Part shown: in pieces, positions 41,500 to 51,643 of the stretch
Layout of the letters: each line of letters opens with the position of its first letter
Numbering within the stretch: position 1 is the first letter of the stretch
Assembly (NCBI GenBank): GCA_014526335.1
Contig: JACTAT010000060.1
Span: forward strand, 6,056,898-6,120,897
DNA: 64,000 nucleotides
Direction of reading: 5' to 3'
Origin: Chrysaora quinquecirrha
Lineage: Eukaryota; Cnidaria; Scyphozoa; Semaeostomeae; Pelagiidae
Translations under genes and position numbers: made by a program
The notes under the pieces: model-generated
Seen by the model: only the letters and a program-made list of their open reading frames with translations
What the model was told of the DNA's origin: nothing
Databases searched by the model: none

Positions 41500-41562
41500 A
41501 TGAACTGATCAGAAAGACAGCGGAACTGGAAGATAGTCACTGCTTGAAATCGCATCATTTAG
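41500..41562 (+). other. Possible non-coding or unknown exon
   Basis: A 63-bp segment lies between a good acceptor (CATTCCCAG) and a good donor (TTTAG|GTATG). One frame is open across it (starting DELIRKTAELEDS), but nothing recognisable joins it. It is a candidate upstream exon of the GPCR at 45188. Confidence 0.3.
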
Positions 41563-42884
41563 GTATGTCGAGTATTGAGAAGCATTTTCTACCTTTTTTA
41601 CGTTTATAACCCTTACTTGGTTATTTTAGCTATTTTATTTTTGCTCATTTTGCTCAGTTTTTGGGGAGAAATTAGTTTACTTAGACAATTCATCGACGAG
41701 TTTGGTAAGAAACCAAGCTAGGGGCCTTGAGAAGAAGTTTCTGCATTATTCACGCAATTTAAACTGAATCTTTCTTAAATTTTTCTTTAACGTTGAAAAT
41801 CACTCGACTTTCCGTTGAAAATCAAATACATCACATGGCAGTCGTGTTCAAGTATAAAAAACAGCAATTGATCTTGAAAATCTAGCTGAAAACTACCAAT
41901 TGTTTGTCCCTTTCTACGTAGTGCTGAAAAGCTTAACCATGGTATCTTAATTGTTTTGTTTCAGTTCTTTAAGTTTCTTGAAGTTTTAGGGTCTCTGAAA
42001 GTTTTTTGTGTAAACTTGTTGCTTTTAGTCACCCAACACGCCAAAAAATTTGTCAAAAAAATATGTTTTAGGAAAAAGGCCTTTAGCATACATAGCTACT
42101 AACACTTATAAGACAAGCATTTTCCTGGATTTTAGAAAATTTAACCAAAATCTCTGCGATGTTTTTAAGGTCACTCTTTAAACGACTTTAACACAACAAT
42201 TAACTGAGTATAGAAGTACTTTAATAGTGAAAGATTCGCTCTGAAGTTTCTGGAGCTTTAGAAGTAACATAGTTAGCTAAAAGCACTGGTGAACTGACAC
42301 GAGAAAGGCCGTTTAGGTGCTCGAACGTTATAAGCGAAATAAAATCTCTTTTCATCTCTGTACCCAATTTCGTGTTGTTTTATCATAATATTATTGCACC
42401 ACAAAGCTTTAAAAATATTGACTTAGTTTTCTTTGAAGCATGCAACGTCCTAATTTGACTTAGGATCATTTTAAAACGCGTCTCTTAAGAGCAGCTGTTT
42501 CCACGTCGATGTTTTCATTAATAATGCTAGACCTAAGAAAGAACTAAGTAATCAATTGTCCCTTTTAGAATTGGTTTTCAGGTTTTGCTTTCGCGAGAAG
42601 TTTTCTTGTAAACCGAATGAATTAAGTCGGTAAAAGCGGAGCTTTCCTTGAATGCAATTCGTTCATTGATTGTTTACCAGTAGTCAGTTTTGCAGTATTT
42701 GATAAAACAGAACATGGGCTAAAGTTTGATAGGATCTTGTGTTGCTATGGTTAGCGTTCAATTATATTAGCTCACCATTCGAATTGATCAAATATACAAG
42801 ACTGAAAGAAGACATGTTTGCCTCCTGGTAGATGTGTGTAGTACATACAAGCAAAGACAATTTGACGTAAATGGTGGATTAAGC

Positions 42885-43560
42885 AGTGTTTCTACTTTGT
42901 CTGAAGCTTAAGTTCGTCTATAGACCTTACTATATATAGCTTGATATACTAACGAAAGCACGTCACATTGCTACTTCGGTTCACCGTCCATCTAAACGAG
43001 GATAGTTTATCTACGTGAGTATATGAAATTCGTTAGTTCATCGATTAAGCTTTGTTTCCACTGTGTGTAAAGCTTAAGTTTGTCTATAGATCTTACTAGA
43101 TGTAGCTTGGTATAAGCTATATATACTAATGAAAGCATGTCACATTGCTACTTCAGTTCTCTGTCCTCAACTAGATGGTTTTATCTAAGTGAGTATATGA
43201 CATTCGTTAGTTCATCGATTAAGCTTTGTTTCCACTGTGTCTGAAGCTAAAGTTCGTCTATAGATCTTACTATATATAGCTTGGTATAAGCTATATATAC
43301 TATTGTAAGCACGCCACACCTTGATACTTCGTTTAACCGTCCATCTCAGCAAGGATAGTTTATCTATGTAAGTATATGACATTAGTAAGTTCATCGATAA
43401 AGCTTTGTTTCCACGGTATCTGAAGCTGAAGTTCGTCTATAGATCTTACTATATATAGCTTGATATAAGCTATATATGCTAATGTAGCACGTCACACCTT
43501 GCTACTTCGGTTCACCGTCCTTCTAAACGAGGATACTTTATCATCTAAGCAAGTACTTGA
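42885..43560. repeat. Four-copy tandem repeat, about 170-180 bp unit
   Basis: Each unit contains GAAGCTTAAGTTCGTCTATA-like sequence, then GACCTTACTATATATAGCTT, a CACGTCACATTGCTACTTCG-like block and TTCATCGATTAAGCTTTG. Unit starts fall near 42899, 43066, 43238 and 43418, so spacing is about 167-180 bp. Units differ by small indels and substitutions. Confidence 0.85.
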
Positions 43561-43939
43561 CATTATATTTCATAGGAAACCAAGAAAAGAGTTCACTTAG
43601 GCCTAAATACTTTTATATAATAATTTATTATAAAAATATTATAATTTATATAATAATATATAATAATTCGTTAATTTTTGTTGAGACTCTCCAATTATTC
43701 TCACATTTTTTTAAGCTCAATCTTTCATTAATTGAAACTTCATTCAAAACATAGGGGCAGTCGTGTTTCTAATAGGGACAGTGGTGACCATTCCGCCCCA
43801 AAATTTAGCCTTTTTATCTGAATTTTGGGCCTCGAAAACATATTAATTGCATAATCTAAAACTATTATATTGATTGCAAAAAATGAAATGAAAAAATGAA
43901 AAAATCATATGAAAAAATTTTTCATGAATTTGACCCTTG

Positions 43940-44095
43940 ATTGCATAATCGGAGACAGAGCCAACGACGTTGCCTCTGAGCCAATGAGCTTAATGAAATC
44001 GTCTAGTAACTCTCCAAGTCATTAATCCCGGGCTCTTCTCCTCTTAAGCTTTTTGTGTTACGGCTATGTTCAGCTTTCTTCAGTACCATAAACAC
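43940..44095 (-). repeat. tRNA-derived SINE, family A (truncated)
   Basis: Matches the family over GAGCCAACGACGTTGCCTCT, AATGAAATCGTCTAGTAACT and the right-hand CGGCTATGTTCAGC. The B-box end is missing or degraded. Confidence 0.6.
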
Positions 44096-44689
44096 AGTTA
44101 AATGAAATGTATATATTTTTCATGAATGGCAAAAACACTAGGGTAGATTTTCATATAAAAAGGTGTGCATTGATGAAAGTTTCTTAGCTTCTTCAGAATT
44201 CGGGTTTCATGACTATTTGAATTATATTCACACTTTCAACTAAATCATAAGTTGTATTGTTAATCTTGTTAACTCAATTCTTGATTCGTAATCATATTTT
44301 TGCGTGGAAGTAGCTAGCACAACTTACTTTGAATATGCTTAACGTTTAAGTATTAAAACAACTGTCACAAATTTTGAATCCAATGAAAAATTTGGACTTG
44401 ATTATGAAAATCCTTTTACTTTCCAGATGTCTTTTAAATTGACTTTTGTTGTTGTCATGTTTGCCTACCTAGTTTAGTTTGCTTGGTTACACAACATGTT
44501 TTTCTATTATGTTTTCTTCATCACTGTTATTCACTTCTTGAGTATTGCTCTAAAACCCGTGATTTCTAAAATCTGTTCGCTTTCAACGTCATCGAGAATT
44601 TCTAATGCTCACGTTAGAATCTTTATCGCACTACTGTGGTTGTGTTTTTGTGTTTATGGTTGTTTGCTGTTGCTGTAGTTGTTACGCAC

Positions 44690-45090
44690 TGCTGTGGTGG
44701 GTTTGCTGTGCTTGATGTGGTGGGTAATTATGCTTGGTGTGGTGATATTTTTGCGTACTGTGGCGGATTAGCGCTACCCTTGTGGGCTATAACGCTTGAT
44801 GTGATGGGTTATTATGGTTGATTTGGTGGGTTATTATGCTTGATAGGATGTATTTTTGCGTAATGTGGTGGATAAGCACTTGCGTACTGTGGTGGATAAG
44901 CACTTGCGTGCTGTGGTGGATACGCACTACTGTGGTGGGCTATTATGCTTGATGTGGTGGGTTATTATGCTTGATAGGCTGTATTTTTTTGCGTACTGTG
45001 GTGGATAAGCACTTGCGTACTGTGGTGGATAAGCACTTGCGTACTGTAGCGGATACACACTACTGTGGTGGTTTATTATGCTTGGTGTAG
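44690..45090. repeat. GT-rich minisatellite upstream of the GPCR
   Basis: Two interleaved units, TGGTGGGTTATTATGCTTGA and GTACTGTGGTGGATAAGCAC, repeat many times with variants up to about 70 bp before the GPCR exon acceptor. It lies in the presumed 5' intron of that gene. Confidence 0.85.
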
Positions 45091-45187
45091 TAAGATAGTA
45101 TTTTAAAATCCAAACAGCTTTGCTCCCTTTCTTTGCCTGTGTTCACTGAAGAGTATTGTGCTGTCTGTTTTGCAGATTGATTCTCAC

Positions 45188-48100
45188 ATGTGCCAAAATA
45201 ACACGATGTCTGGAAATTCAACAGCGGTTGAAGTGGATGGCATCGGAGTTAGAGCCGGAAGCCTTATTTTAATGCAATGCTTCATAATACCAGGAAACGC
45301 GTTAATTCTACTCTCAATTACAAAATTCAAAACAAGAACAGTATCAGATATTCTTATCGGGTGCCTTGCATTGATAGACCTTTTAAATGGTATTGGTCCC
45401 GTTAGCATCAGCATTGCCATGTATTTGTCGCATCCACAGGGATTCAGAGGCATCGATGGTATTGCATGGCTATGCTCATTATATACATGGATGAGCTGTG
45501 TGTTCAGACTCATGGCATGTTTCACAGCGACACTGATGTCTATTGATCGCTACGTGGCTATTGTTATTCCATTTCAATACCGGACTAGAGTAACACCTAA
45601 AGTCGCGTATTTATTACTACTCGGCCTACTGGTATTCAGTATTATAGTCGGGTTGCTGCCCATCGTAGGTGCGTCGAAGATTTACGTTTTCGCACCAATG
45701 TGCTCCTTCGCATTTACAGGCCCATTCGCTATATTTATCGTTGTTCTTGGGTATTTCCAAATATTAGTCGTCATCATTTGCTACGTTTCTGTAATGTTTG
45801 AAATCAACGCTTTTTTATCAAGACAGACGCTATTAAAAGCAACGCAGCTCAGGGCGTCTTTCGCGTCCAAATCGAGGCAGTCTTCAAAACGAGACAACAC
45901 TGGAGCTGAAACAACACAGAGTGCACGATTAAATCAGTACAGTCCGCAGTCATTGCGATCAGTAAATAAGCAACGTGTCCTGGTAACGAATGAAATAACC
46001 GGACGGTATAAAAACCGATCGAATAGCCTTATGCCATTGGACCATACAGAAGTGGAACGGCGTATTGATTTACAAGGAGAGCGAAGCCAAAGCTGGACTC
46101 CATTAGCAGAACACAGATGCTCTTTACCTTTTACCATCAAATCAAAGACCACAAGAAGCCAAAGTCTATCTCCTAATATAAGGAACAAGCATAACCCTCT
46201 CTTAACTTGCTCACGTGATGAAGACTTGGAAAATGATCGTATTGATGAGAGCATTTGCGATTCCAAAAAGAAGAAGAGCTAAACGAGGCTAAAGTTAGAT
46301 CTTCACTTCGAGACTTCAAAAGAAATCATGCTACATGGAAACAAAGTAGGAAGCTTGCCATTGTCATGGGGATCGTCGTTGTGTTGTTCTATATCAGCTG
46401 GTTGCCAATAGTGGTAAGTTGAGATTAATTCAACCTGAGTTTAAAACAACAGTTCATCATGCATTTGAGTGTATACTAACATTGATACTGTTTCTTGCCA
46501 CATGCTTTTTACCCTAATATTTCAGTATAAATTCAAGTGATTGGGGGCTCAAGTGCTTCTTCAGAATTCGACTTACTGCACCTGGCTCCGCCAATTGTTT
46601 GAATGGGAATAAAAAACCCAAATACTTGCCCAAAATGTACTGCGACCGCATACCTCAAACATGTAATAGCCGTGCTAAAAACCTGCCTCGGCCACTCAAT
46701 CTACATTGAAAACCTTGCAAGATTTCATAAGGCTGGCTAGGGTTAACATCAGAACCATGCAGGAGTGGGATGATGGTAAAGTTTGAATATTCATTTTTCA
46801 AGAATAATTTAGCATTTGGTATTCTAGCACACGCCTTCATAATGTAGTAAAATAGTTAGGCCTAATAGACAACAAGACATAGTAAAACCTCAATGGTGCC
46901 GTCCATGTCGAGGGGCATTTCACTCTGCAATATGAGACTTCGATTAAAACAAAAGGACTTTCAAGGGACTTCGGAGAAAACAATAAAACTTCCAGCAAAG
47001 GTGTACGAGATTTTCAAGGAGTGAATTGTCCTCGATCCATGTATTCAGTTTCTCCATTCAAGCCCTCCCTTAACTATAATACTCTTTTTCTAGGCCATCA
47101 TAACAGCCAGCCTCTTGTCCAAGAAAACAAGCCAGGCCATGCATTTTGCTGCTGCAAGGATGTCTTTGGTATCTTCAATGCTGAATTTCTTTGTCTACGG
47201 TGGCATGCTAAAGCAGTATAGACAGGAATACAAGGCGATTTTCAAAAAGATATGCGGCTGTGGTGGGAATTCGCCCAAACTACAACCATCGACGAGTAAG
47301 GATTTTGTTATCATATCTGAACGTTCTTATTCGTACCATATCTGTCCACGGGTCCCCAGAGCTTTTAGCACATTAATAGCAGTTTTGCAGTCCTGGAGCT
47401 CATTGTTAAAGGACCAGACTTTGTATTGCCCATGGAACTTGCTCTCCTGTGGCTTTTGCTGCCGGAATCGTATCGTGAACTCAGCTGATCATTATTCGGA
47501 GGCTGTTGTATTGCTATTCGCCAGGAGTTGTAGCCGTGAAGCATGAATGTGCAAGGCATCGTTGTCTAATCAGCTATTGCATTAGTTCCGAAAATCTCAG
47601 TGAGGTCGGAGTTCGAGAACAAGGCATAGCCAATTATTGAAGCACGAGTTGTAAGCTTCCGAAAGAGGTGTGAAAACAAAACAATCAGTAACTGACCTGG
47701 TACGTGAAATTCAAGGTCTTGAATGACAGGGGATCGAATAAGCATGGCTTAAAAATGGTAGAGTACAGTATAAGCTACTCAAAAATTCTGACACGGAAGG
47801 AAATTCCTTGGGTGGTGATTGAAAGGGAAGGGTAAAGTTCCTTTCCTAGGGTGGTAATTGAAGAAAGAGCGTTCACACACGAATGACAGAGGGAGTTTGT
47901 GAAAGTAAAGTATAAAGTAAAGTCGCCGTTTTTGGGTCTACTACTAGCCTAGGGCTACTCAGTCGACTTTACACTTTACCCCTGGTCTGGATGCATTAGC
48001 ATATAGCAGGGTGCAGCCACACACGGCGCTCATAACTACCGACCAGGTACCCATTTATACACCTGGGTGGAGAGAGGCACATTTGCGTTAACAAATTGCC

Positions 48101-48497
48101 CAAGGTTGTTATCTCTGCAACATAAGTGGAAAGACCGTGGCTCGAACCCACAACATTTTCGTTGAGAGCCCAGCACGCTAACCACTGCGCCACAGAGACC
48201 ACATTTGTGGATGAAAATAGAAATAATTCCAAGCAGCGAAAATAAGCGCCTGAATTCCCATCTAGTCAGAATTCCTCCGAGGATCTTCCCCTTCTGAAGT
48301 TGAAAAAATGTTTAATAAACCCACCGATGTCGATTCTTCTCTTTGTAGCGCAATCCAAGCCACGGCGTCACAAATTGTTTGCTACGAGCTCTGATAAAAA
48401 AGATGAAGGAATTGGTGATAAGAAAAAGAGAGTAAGGTTCAAGAAAACAATTAATGCTGTTGCACCCTTAATAGAACTGAACGTGCAGAAAAGCTGA
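45188..48497 (+). CDS. Class A (rhodopsin-like) GPCR, orphan, with a frameshift in the third loop
   Basis: Coding exons are 45188-46413, 47094-47295 and 48349-48497, about 525 aa if the frame is repaired. The ATG at 45188 follows a splice acceptor (TTTTGCAG, 45168-45175), so an upstream non-coding exon is expected. The short outside N-terminus has sequons NNT and NST. Landmarks: PGNALILL in TM1 (N37), LALIDLL in TM2 (D64), C96 before TM3, IDRYVAIVIPFQY (D120-R121-Y122), C172 in the second outer loop, SWLPIV in TM6 and LNFFVYGGM in TM7, where the usual Pro of NPxxY is Phe. The third inner loop is unusually long, about 190 residues, basic and Ser-rich. The frame breaks at an A5 run (46265-46269); one more A would lead into EEELNEAK and on to TM6. 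The basic tail ends LIELNVQKS. Overall look is amine/prostanoid-like, but I cannot name the ligand. Intron 1 holds a MITE only 52 bp before exon 2. Confidence 0.88.
46909..47034. mobile_element. CGAGGGG MITE, copy 2, in the GPCR intron
   Basis: Same termini as 11820-11953 (CGAGGGGCATTTCACTC ... GGAGTGAATTGTCCTCG), slightly shorter. Flanks are GTCCATGT (46901-46908) and ATCCATGT (47035-47042), an 8-bp target duplication with one mismatch. It sits just upstream of the polypyrimidine tract and acceptor of GPCR exon 2. Confidence 0.8.
47900..48205 (-). repeat. tRNA-derived SINE, family C
   Basis: Read on the minus strand the head is CTCTGTGGCGCAGTGGTTAG (A box), then about 40 bases later TGTGGGTTCGAGCCACGG (B box), and a long body ending near a TAAAGTATAAAG-type run. 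This is the clearest tRNA-like head in the window; it could be tested for folding. It lies in the last GPCR intron. Confidence 0.7.
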
Positions 48498-49109
48498 ACA
48501 ATTTAACCGCATGAAGCTATTAGCAGAGGCGGACTGGCAGCGAATCTCCAAGGTTGCTATTTCCGGTAAACGAGGCGGGTATCAACTGTAGCTAAATTAA
48601 CCTACAAGTTAGTTGCTGCAAGCTCCTTTGTAAAACAATCCAGCGCGCTTCGCGGAGGGGCGAGGGCAAGGGCTAGTGCTCATGTAAAATACTTTTTTTC
48701 TTATTTTGGATATTTTAATGGCAAAATCGCCTTCCTTCCTGCTGTCAATGATATCATTGCTTGCTGTGCATAACAGCTTCAAAGTTCCCAAGCCAGCACA
48801 TGTCGCACGAGCAGAATACACTTCCTACAATAGTTACAAATAAGGAAAACTTTTATGTTGCACGGATAGTGTGACGTATGACTTTCTCGATTCCAGTGAC
48901 TGAGTTCTTCGTGGTCTGGAGGCCGGACATTCCCTCCCCTGGTTAGCTACGAAGGCTCAGGAATAGCGATATGCTGTAATGGCCAACACCATAAGATACA
49001 GCGCCTCAGACACATTGAGACATTGCCGCTTTTTTGGTTTTTAACGGCCTCTATCGCTTTTCCCTGGATTTGGGTCAAATATTAATAGTTGCTAACGTTG
49101 GATCAATAA

Positions 49110-49920
49110 TTTGATGTAGAGGGTGGTAAAGGGTATTTCAGGAAACGTGATTGACCAAATTTTTTCATCGGGAAACGTGAAAGAGTGTGGCAAAAGATCT
49201 TCGTGAAACGTGATTGACCATACAGTTGACATCCGCTATCTCGAACTCTCAAGGGAAACTGGAATTGGTTCGAGATAGCGAATGTTCGAGATAACGGATG
49301 CCCCATATAAATATAAAAATCATAGTTTTTAAGTCAGAAAAGGAACCCCTATTAACATGCAGCGTTACTGATCCCAAATTTCATCAAACAAGTCAGTTTT
49401 TTTTAAATATGAGTCAAAGCTCATCTGCTTTCATCCCTACTATTGGTGAAATTGAGATAATGGCGATGCAGCACATCTCGAAAGAAAACAGCTTCATCTA
49501 TTGTATACATGGGCAGCATATCACTTAGCTGCTGCCATTCCCGTTCCACTAGGCGAACGTATACATATTATCAGCCTGTCTCTTTATCCAGTTCGGCAGA
49601 AAATTTGGCAAAGTTCGAGAAAAAAAGCAGGTTTTCCTCCATGGGAAATGGAAAATGGTTCGAGATAGCGAAAATTCGAGATAACGGGGTTCGAGATACC
49701 GGATGATTTTTCTACACAAACCCTTATACCAAAACGAGGGGAAATGGAAAATCGTTCGAGATAGCGAATGTTCGAGATAGCGGGCAGTCGAGATAGCGGA
49801 TGTCAACTGTATTTTCTAACCGGGAAACTTGAAACGCCGTATCTTTTTAACGTGAAACGTGAATGGCAAACATTTTTGTCCCCGTACAACCCTCAATGTA
49901 TATTGTGCGTAAATTTTTAT
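49110..49920 (+). repeat. Dispersed repeat (GGGAAACGTGATTGACCA family), interrupted
   Basis: Left part 49110-49222 and right part 49810-49920 together match the reverse complement of 58115-58335: GTGGTAAAGGGTATTTC, GAAACGTGATTGACCA, then ATTTTCTAAC and CGTGAAACGTGAATGGCAA. A pogo-like element at 49223-49809 splits it. A more diverged relative is at about 59420-59560. Confidence 0.75.
49223..49809. mobile_element. Non-autonomous pogo/Tigger-like transposon
   Basis: Termini CAGTTGACATCCGCTATCTC and the exact reverse complement at the other end are flanked by TA on both sides (49221-49222, 49810-49811). TA targets and CAGT-starting ends with TATCTCGAA-like sequence are typical of pogo/Tigger (Tc1/mariner) elements. 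Subterminal copies of TTCGAGATAGCG occur several times near both ends, possible transposase sites. No transposase frame is present in the 587 bp. Confidence 0.8.
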
Positions 49921-50929
49921 TGGTTTTTTGAATTTTGCTATAGTTGCTAGAACAAAAACGTCAATAAATTGAATTATTGTGATGAAATAATTTAGATTTA
50001 TAAATTTAAATTTTATTTATTATCATCCTGTATTATGTTTCTGCAGAACTCTTTATTTAGCAATTCTATTCAATTCTAGATTATGTTCATTATTGTCAGT
50101 TGTAATGGATGTTATAAGTTAAATTTTTGGCGGGAAAATTCCGCTTTTTATTCACGTGTTTCTTATTTGTTCTCGTCTTCGAAGTAGGGCAAGTTCTTTT
50201 GCCTCCAGTCAAGGTTTCGTATTGCGCACCAGACAACTTTCGACTTAAAAGCCAGGCTATGTCGACCTATGCTACGATAAAACTAAAGCCACCTGGTTGC
50301 TAACGAATAACAGAAGTAGAAAGCCAGGTTAGTTGCGACAAATTAATTCCCAAAAATCGCCGATAAGCAGTCGGCCACTAGTTCTGACTTTGCACAATGT
50401 CGACATAAGACTGGCTTTCGTACGTTGTTTCGAGAGGATACAGGATTTGAGATTCTTTATGTAATACTGTAATACTTAATACTTACCATGATGCTCTGCG
50501 TGGCATTCTTCGTTACAGCGTCCTTTCCTTCGCATCGTGTTCAATGGGCCTAGGCCTAGGCTCACAAATAAGATATTTCATTCAGTGCTGCTCAAATTTC
50601 AACTTACCATTTGAATTGCAAGGTTTCCAGCACCATTTTCGCGTGTAAAGTCAGCTAGCTGGACGTTTTCAACATCCTTTGCTTATTGGTGGCTGTTCAA
50701 CAAATAAAAGTACTTCTGAAATGTACAAAGCATAAAATGCCAGCGAATTCTCTAGTGTCTAGTTAGTGATAATCTATGCTCTAGTCATCTAGTCAGCTTC
50801 TACAATCAAGCCTTAAATATTACAATCTTGCTTTACGCATTTTTAACCATGCGAGTATGCCCTTGGGAAATCAAATCTTAATCCCAAGGCATAGCAGTTG
50901 CATCACTCTCTCCCATCGGATATAAAAAA

Positions 50930-51258
50930 AAATTCAAGAAAAGGCCAGGGATAGATTTTCGGACAAAATTTTTTTGCGACCTGAGGAAACGGTTGTAGAA
51001 CAATGGAAATTTGGTTCGCTACATATCGCAGTGTGTAGCAAGTTTTTCTGCATTCGCGATTCTACACATTGCATTATTTTTGCGTGTTTCCAGGAAATTT
51101 TCTCGGACCATTCTTCGTATCGGGCAAGTTGATTGTCGCAGAACCTCTGTCGCAGCAATTTTTGTTGCAGCGAGCAGCCACTTCACGATTTCTCAGGACA
51201 GATCATTTTTAGGTGTGTCATTTTAGGTGGAAAACTGCACACGCAGCCGCGGCTTAAG
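50930..51258. repeat. Partial copy of the AAGCCGCGGCT element
   Basis: The right end GCAGCCGCGGCTTAAG matches the termini of 31979-32363, and GGCCAGGGATAGATTTTCGG matches that element's interior in the opposite orientation. The left terminus is not found. Confidence 0.5.
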
Positions 51259-51643
51259 TTAACGGCTAAGTAACAAATTTATAGCTAACTAATATAAAAC
51301 TAAAGCGACTCAAATAAATGTACATTATTTTCTCAGACTTTCAACTAATCTTCAAAGTCAATGTGTCCATACAAAAAAAGGTTTACACTAAGGGTGTGAG
51401 AGTATTTTGCAGACTCATCAGGCATCTGATTGGCTAGATAGCTCTGTGGTCATTCATGATTGGCCAAAAATAAACAATTTATATCCCCAGGAAAAGCTGT
51501 TATACTTCTATGAACACAATACCTTTTATACCTTTTATATAATAAATAATCAAAATAAAAAAAATTATTTGTGAATGCGTTATGTAAAAAAGTAAAAAAT
51601 GTCTCGTCAGGCTAACTTACAAAAGTCTATACCATTACGATCT

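Larger units (their letters stand above)
35141..45187. other. 10-kb gap between QTRT1 and the GPCR
   Basis: No coding gene is recognised. It must contain the QTRT1 3' UTR on the left and, because the first GPCR coding exon starts with a splice acceptor (TTTTGCAG at 45168-45175), at least one upstream non-coding GPCR exon on the right. Named repeats are listed separately. Stretches such as 36520-39100 and 41570-42880 show nothing I can identify. Confidence 0.6.
48498..51643. other. Intergenic, GPCR to EOGT (convergent 3' ends)
   Basis: No gene recognised. It holds the nested repeat at 49110-49920 and a partial TIR element at 50930-51258, listed separately. The remainder, including 49930-50900 and 51260-51640, shows nothing I can identify beyond AT-rich runs; the 3' UTRs of both neighbours should lie here. 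Confidence 0.6.

Noticed and set aside
45184..46266. Minus-strand frames of about 110 codons
   Set aside because: Antisense shadows of the GPCR exon with no independent support.
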